Shown here piece by piece: positions 58,860 through 64,000 of a stretch of 64,000 bases of DNA; position 1 is the first letter of the stretch; each line of letters begins with the position of its first letter. Location of the stretch: positions 71,803,864-71,867,863 of the forward strand of contig NC_067196.1 in the NCBI RefSeq assembly GCF_000699445.3, written 5' to 3'. The stretch is from Schistosoma haematobium (taxonomy: Eukaryota; Platyhelminthes; Trematoda; Strigeidida; Schistosomatidae). The position numbers and the translations under genes are program-made. The notes under the pieces were generated by a model. That model had not been told where the DNA came from. It saw nothing but the letters and a program-made list of their open reading frames with translations, and searched no databases.

Positions 58860-61800
58860 GTAGTATTTGGGGATTGTTTAATCTCATTCACGGACTTAAT
58901 ATTGAGGGACGATAATTCAATATTAATTCTACAAACAACCAATGAAATGACCAAACTTTTCGACTAATTAACCCATGACTGCTGTTAGTAAATACGCTCT
59001 ATCTCGTCTAACCAAGTTACCGTGATTAGTGCATTTTTTGTTATGGCACAAAACTAATATAACGAATAAAAATAGATGTTTAATATTATATTGCGGCTTG
59101 TGTGATCAGGGCGTAATTACAGGAGAATCGTTGTATCATCTTAAGACTTCGACTATCGATTTGCTCGTCTATATCTCCAGTAGGACCGGTGCCCTTATCT
59201 TAGCCTGTTGACATTGAACAATAAACAGCAACTGAGAACTTAACAATTACTGACACTTAAGCTCCCTTCAACTAATCATCGAATCGGACAAGTACAGGAA
59301 GCAGATTAGTTCTTGCTTCTACTCTATTCAATCATGACTCAGAACCCATAGTATCCTTGATATGTTCGATCAAACAGCAACACAACATCCACATGACTTA
59401 GTCATACGTGACGCTACACTGAAGTAATGGTGAAATAACTAAATGATTATGAATCTGGAACAATAAGACATATGACAACGATTTATTAGTCAAACGAAAG
59501 CTCGAAAACAGGAGAATATACATATACAGAATTAATTACAAATTATGGTATAAATAGTAATTCTTCATATTATAGTATCAAAAGTTATACTTTCACACCA
59601 TTTGTCCCATTACATTAAAAACATTTCTAAAGATACACAGTCCTATCGTAATAAACGTTTTACTGAGTGTATTATTATCACTGCTGTCTTTTCGAGCTCA
59701 AGATATATATATAGTATTAGTAAAGACAGAATTTAATTTCCTTGTATAATTGCAGATAACGGATCTTTGGTTATGTAAAACAATATCATAAAAATGTTGC
59801 CACTATTGATAATAGGAAAAAAAAGGTGCTTTGTTTCTCTGTAGTAAGTTAGAAAGATGACAAAACTTTAGAAGGATTATCTAATTAGGTCTTTTCCATT
59901 GTTTATAACAATAACAAAGTAATTATTCAACACTAACAAATGCTAAAATCTATCATAGAAATTACATTTAAAAAATGTAGATATTTTAAAAGAAGGTATT
60001 GGTTAAACGTATTAGGACTTCTTCATGAAAATATGGAACGTTTTACAGAATATTTTTAAAGATTGAATTTAGTTTATAGAATGAATAAGAATTATTTTAA
60101 TGTGCTCTAATTGAGGTATGTGAATATGTACCTTTATTAATTCTTATGTAAATCTAATGATCATACAGGACCTTATGCTATAGTTAGGATTAAAATTAAT
60201 CATTTTAACTAGCAGTAAAAAAAAACTAGTTAAATTATTCATTAATTGATGTGTAACTACTTAGAAACTGCGTGTTTGTTTTATCATGTTAATATAAAAG
60301 GTGATCAAAAATATGCTTAAAAATCATAATGAACTAACCAACATAATGTACTTTATTGATGACCAAAATGCCTGAAGTGTAAAATAATAAAACGGTGGTA
60401 GACGACTTTTCACTATCTATTTATTTATGTAATTCTTCATAACGCCGGTAATTGTCATCCATACTGTTTATTCAAATTATTTTCATCCACACATATATAT
60501 GGGGCTTCGGATATAAACCTGACTTGTGGTACTTCGTGTCCCCTATTGGACAATTGACTCGAATGATGAACCAATCACCGTCAAGTAATTTGTAATTCAA
60601 TCAGAAAAGTAACGAAACTGACAAATAAATGATTGACTACAACCTAATGTTATCCATTGTCATGGTTGCTAGATTTCTTAAAATCAAACATTTTTATGTC
60701 TAATTCACATAATTTAACCGCACTTGAAAATAATACCTTGTTTATAAATAACGTTGTTACTTAAGTTACACTACACTACTACACTATTATCGTATATGCA
60801 GCTTATCATTTGATTACGATTTGTATTTCATTGATTGAATTATTAAGAAAATACTATATCAACAGCATAAATAAATTTGAACCAATCGAAGTGTTAAGGC
60901 AAATAACAGGCTGCTAAGATATCTAAACTCGCTGAAAACTGTCTGACATAGATTACAATCAGTCATTTTTGAAAAACCCGTGGGGGCCTTTATTTTGTCG
61001 TCATTTAGATCGGACGATGTTGTTGACGGGCTCTCCACTTTAGTGGCCCGTGATCTGTTTCTTTAATTCGATCGTATGAATGATTGTTATTGAAATACAT
61101 ATATCGCCTATTCTCGTATATAATCATCGACTTAAATCGCGTTAATCAATAACGGAATTAAATAAATCAAATAACGAAAATGGACTTATGAGTACATATA
61201 TTTTGTATATGAAGCGAATGGAATAGAACAAGCGAAACGACGCGCAGTGGAGATGGCGGGTAAGCCAACCCCCATTTAACTAAGCCTTAATTAATATTTA
61301 TAGTCACACAAAAGCAAGTGACAGACGTGATGAGTAATGGGATAAGAAATGTACACACACCTACGCGCTCATATAAAAACAGTCAAGATTGATAAGCGGA
61401 TAAATAACAAGGTCAAAATGTGACTCAAGTAGAATGAACAGATTGAGCTGTCTGAAAGCTAGAATAAGGTATATGGGCTTAACATAATAACCGACACTAC
61501 AAACCCATAAAAAATACATGTCTATTCATTAAGTGAGAGTTGAAGGTTAACTTGGTGACACTTCATTGACTTAAGACTATGGATTGCTCGCTGGCGAATC
61601 ACAATATAGTGAGTCAGTTATACAACAGATTGATTATTAAAAACCTATAAATTCTACACTTGCAAGTCGATTACACGAATGTTATTTATTTTGAGAAAAG
61701 ATGATCATTTACATGTAGATAACACAGTTATATACATTAAATGATGAATATTTCTACAACAGAACAGAGTTTATTATAGGAAAACTTGTATTTTATTGAG

Positions 61801-62336
61801 TTCTATGTATTTGTTGTAAAGTGGATGAAAGAGTTAGTGTTTCACTATATTTATTAAAAGTAGGAAATTATATAATTGGTTTTAATTTATCCTGATCTCA
61901 AGTCCTACTCTATTGATAGTATCTTGTTATTGATATGTACTGTACATTTATGATTCAACATAACGAAACATCTCTCTCTATGAGGTTGAATGGAGAAAAC
62001 TAGTGAGATTTTTTAACCAGTCAACAATGATTTCTATTTATAAGGTGACAAACCAATAATAATGAAGATAAATATGACAGGCAGGTAATGTTTATTAAAA
62101 GCTTCCATAAATATTTTAACTATTTACGCAAAAAGAGGATATTATGCTGAAATACTGCAGAAATGTGCAAAGAATACCTCATCGGGACCAAACTTATGGT
62201 ACTCTCAGTATCCTTTGAGAAAGGTTTAGCTAGCAGTCGTCAATGTCTTATATTCCTTGAAGTCATCTACAGTTACCCAATGAGTCTGGTGGTAATTAGT
62301 TAACCCGTTCAGATAAAATGAATGACGCATGCAAAA
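58860..62336. other. AT-rich sequence without recognised genes
   Basis: About 3.5 kb. It has an AT run at 59704-59713 and a hairpin GACGGGC...GCCCGTGA at about 61027-61053 that resembles the repeat at 33362. A plus-strand open stretch at 59029-59211 is unrecognised. Confidence 0.35.
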
Positions 62337-62351
62337 ATCTAAATATTGATT
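62337..62351. repeat. Target-site duplication, left copy
   Basis: ATCTAAATATTGATT, identical to 62848-62862 on the far side of the fold-back SINE. Confidence 0.75.
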
Positions 62352-62847
62352 GACATCATGAACCGATTGGTGTTAGACCACCATTGACAACTTGGAAGCA
62401 CTGTACGGCCGTTTCGTCCTACTGTGGAACTCCTCAGCAGTGCGCATCCATGATCCCGCTCGTGGGATTCGAACCCAAGGCCTTCAGTCTCGCGTGCGAA
62501 CGCTTAACCTACTGGACCACTAGGCTGGCATCCAGTGGTGTTAATGTCTAACCTCAATCAATCCACGAAGTTGCGCGACCATCTTCAATTGTGCTAAGGT
62601 ATACCCCTGTTTCTACCCGACACGGATTAGCTCCACTGGTCACGGCTTCTCACCAGAACTCCGAGAGTTTTCTCACGAAGCTAGTCACTAGTGAGCACAT
62701 GGTAATTATCAGTTTAGGAGTTGTGGAGATTGTTAAGTTTTTGATTGAAACGGCCGTCCAGTGCTACCAGGTTCTCAATGGAGGTCTAACATCAATCGGT
62801 CCATAACCTTAATCAAAAACTTAACAATCTCCACAACCCCTAAACTG
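62352..62847 (-). mobile_element. Fold-back SINE insertion with target-site duplication
   Basis: A minus-strand SINE (about 62705-62352: B box GGTTCGAATCC at 62475-62465, A-box-like TGGTCCAGTAGG at 62519-62508, hammerhead, tail) is joined to an inverted plus-strand SINE 3' end (62747-62810, starting exactly at GAAACGGCCG and running through GGTCTAACATCAATCGG). The plus part is bracketed by a 38 bp inverted repeat (62709-62746 against 62811-62848, one mismatch). The whole block lies between two exact 15 bp copies of ATCTAAATATTGATT (62337-62351 and 62848-62862; the inverted-repeat arm overlaps the second by a base), a likely target-site duplication. One insertion event therefore delivered the composite. 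Confidence 0.75.
62398..62443 (-). ncRNA. Hammerhead ribozyme with intact catalytic core
   Basis: Read on the minus strand: stem I GCACUG / CAGUGC (6 bp, perfect), core CUGAGGA (fits CUGANGA), stem II GUUC-CACAGUA-GGAC, core GAAA, a minimal palindromic stem III (ACGGCCGU) and cleavage after GUA (NUH rule satisfied). All invariant core residues are present. The lack of a proper stem III loop is typical of small type I hammerheads of schistosome SINEs and Penelope-like elements, which tend to act as dimers. Activity is inferred, not shown. Confidence 0.75.
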
Positions 62848-62862
62848 ATCTAAATATTGATT
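62848..62862. repeat. Target-site duplication, right copy
   Basis: ATCTAAATATTGATT, identical to 62337-62351. Confidence 0.75.
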
Positions 62863-62945
62863 CGATGAATCGTGTTCAGTTCAACTACAATGTGTTTGTA
62901 TATAGTATGCAATCATCTTAAAAGTTTGTATAAAAATTTTAATAG

Positions 62946-63079
62946 GTAAGGAGCAAGAACCATATTTATTTCTTCAGGATTTGACAGATAAACGTAAGCG
63001 TCTTATCAACGTAAAGTTTGTTGCTAAACTAGTTGATGAAAGTCTAAATATGGATCGTCTGAAAGTTCTTTTAGTTTAA
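62946..63079 (+). CDS. Candidate terminal exon of an unidentified gene
   Basis: After acceptor AAATTTTAATAG the sequence is open for about 43 codons to TAA at 63077-63079 and reads EQEPYLFLQDLTDKRKRLIN then VKFVAKLVDESLNMDRLKVL. It looks like a real globular or helical protein end, with codon use like the CFAP45 exons. A second AG five bases on (GTAAG) is an alternative acceptor. No CFAP45 relationship; family not recognised. It lies only 83 bases after the fold-back SINE, so the SINE sits in its upstream intron. Confidence 0.5.
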
Positions 63080-64000
63080 ATCATTGAACAAGTCGACATA
63101 GTGCATAGATCGAAGGAGAATTAAGTGAGCATCTTATTTTTTGGTGATAACCGACAATCTAAAAATAACTGTTCAAACAAACGAAGAAAATGTATGAAAT
63201 ATCAACTAACAAATTACAAAACCCAATTTATTAAGAAAACTGATATCTCTTGTTTATTTGTAAAAACGATCCAGGTCAGTATCCTGTCAATTTATTGATA
63301 CTGTTAAAAGTGTCTAAAAATGTTGAAAACATGACCCAGGACTTGTTTTTAAAGGAAGATAGGGTGTAACGAAGAAGGAAAACTGAGTTTTTTCAGTTGA
63401 TCGTTTATAATTAACTTTTTAGTAGATAACCAATTACAAAAAAAATCGAAGTGATAGAAAGGAGTAACTATATAACTCAGTAAACTAGTTATATTTCTTG
63501 ATATTTATCGATTATATCCATACAATAAGTCATCACCAAGTGCTACTCAATTTAATTTAGTCAAATTGAATTACTAAGTAGTATAAATAAACTATACAGA
63601 ATTCGATGCCTTCAGACATAGTTATTGATTTATTTTTAATGTATAAGAAATCTTCATATTCTGTCTTTTCCTTATTTCTTGTATCGTTCCATAACAACGT
63701 TTATTTAGTTAGAATATTATTTAAAATATAGTCGTTTAGACATGACTACAAAAGGATAAAACATTCAAGAATTATATCACCTTAATTAAGTAACAAAATT
63801 GAAATGTTTTATTGTAACACTTTAAAACTAATTTTCTTAAATAAAAAAAGATTATTAAAAACTAGGTTAGGATAATTATGAAAGTGAATTGTGAACTTTG
63901 GTAAAATAACCTACAGAATACAAAGTATTTAGAAAGAGCATGAATAAAGTGATAAATAAGTCGGAAGTTAAAAGTTAACAAAATAAAGACAAAGTAACCA
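63080..64000. other. AT-rich sequence to the window end
   Basis: No open frame of note and no recognised repeat. An AATAAA at about 63585 could serve the terminal exon ending at 63079, but it is 500 bases away and ordinary for this base composition. Confidence 0.35.

Noticed and set aside
1..64000. CRISPR arrays, bacterial operons, phage or plasmid features
   Set aside because: The introns, SINEs, LINEs and base composition are those of an animal nuclear genome, and no regularly spaced repeats were found.

Overview
The window looks like AT-rich nuclear DNA of a schistosome-type blood fluke (Schistosoma or a close digenean). It has widely spaced short exons with standard GT-AG introns, 33-45 bp micro-introns at the 5' end of one gene, Sm-alpha-type SINEs carrying hammerhead ribozymes, RTE-like LINEs, Penelope-like fragments, Ty3/gypsy remnants and a Merlin-type transposase relic. 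There are no bacterial operons, rRNAs, canonical tRNA genes or CRISPR arrays. No sequence search was run; identities come from reading the translations and from knowledge of the families.

Left third (about 1.1-22.1 kb, minus strand): exons of a YTHDC2-like DExH RNA helicase. Nine exons form one phase-consistent chain (14599-14406, 13099-12867, 12134-11977, 10660-10237, 8317-8047, 6840-6733, 4330-4170, 2138-1944, 1201-1093), and a tenth at 22131-21891 is probably the 5' coding exon. The C-terminal half (second helicase lobe, YTH domain) would lie left of the window. Several catalytic motifs are altered, as in Drosophila Bgcn. The intron at 14.6-21.9 kb holds LTR-retrotransposon wreckage.

Middle (22074-45743): an 11.83 kb near-perfect direct tandem duplication with 5 bp of microhomology at the junction. 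One end cuts the putative 5' exon of the helicase gene, the other cuts intron 4 of the right-hand gene. Each unit carries an Sm-alpha SINE, a broken RTE-like LINE with a nested insertion, a GIY-YIG fragment of a Penelope-like element, and exons 1-4 of the right-hand gene. The copies differ by about a dozen substitutions and six homopolymer-length changes, so an assembly or haplotype artefact must be excluded.

Right (44.2-57.2 kb, plus strand): a complete CFAP45 (CCDC19/NESG1) gene of nine coding exons, 574 residues, encoding a microtubule inner protein of motile cilia and sperm flagella. Its ATG stands alone before a 45 bp intron, and its intron 5 carries an antisense RTE-like LINE flanked by a target-site duplication. 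Beyond 57.3 kb there are two plausible exons of an unidentified plus-strand gene and a fold-back SINE with a hammerhead whose catalytic core is intact. The two recognisable genes are divergent and both are associated with germ-line or ciliary function; nothing in the sequence shows shared regulation.
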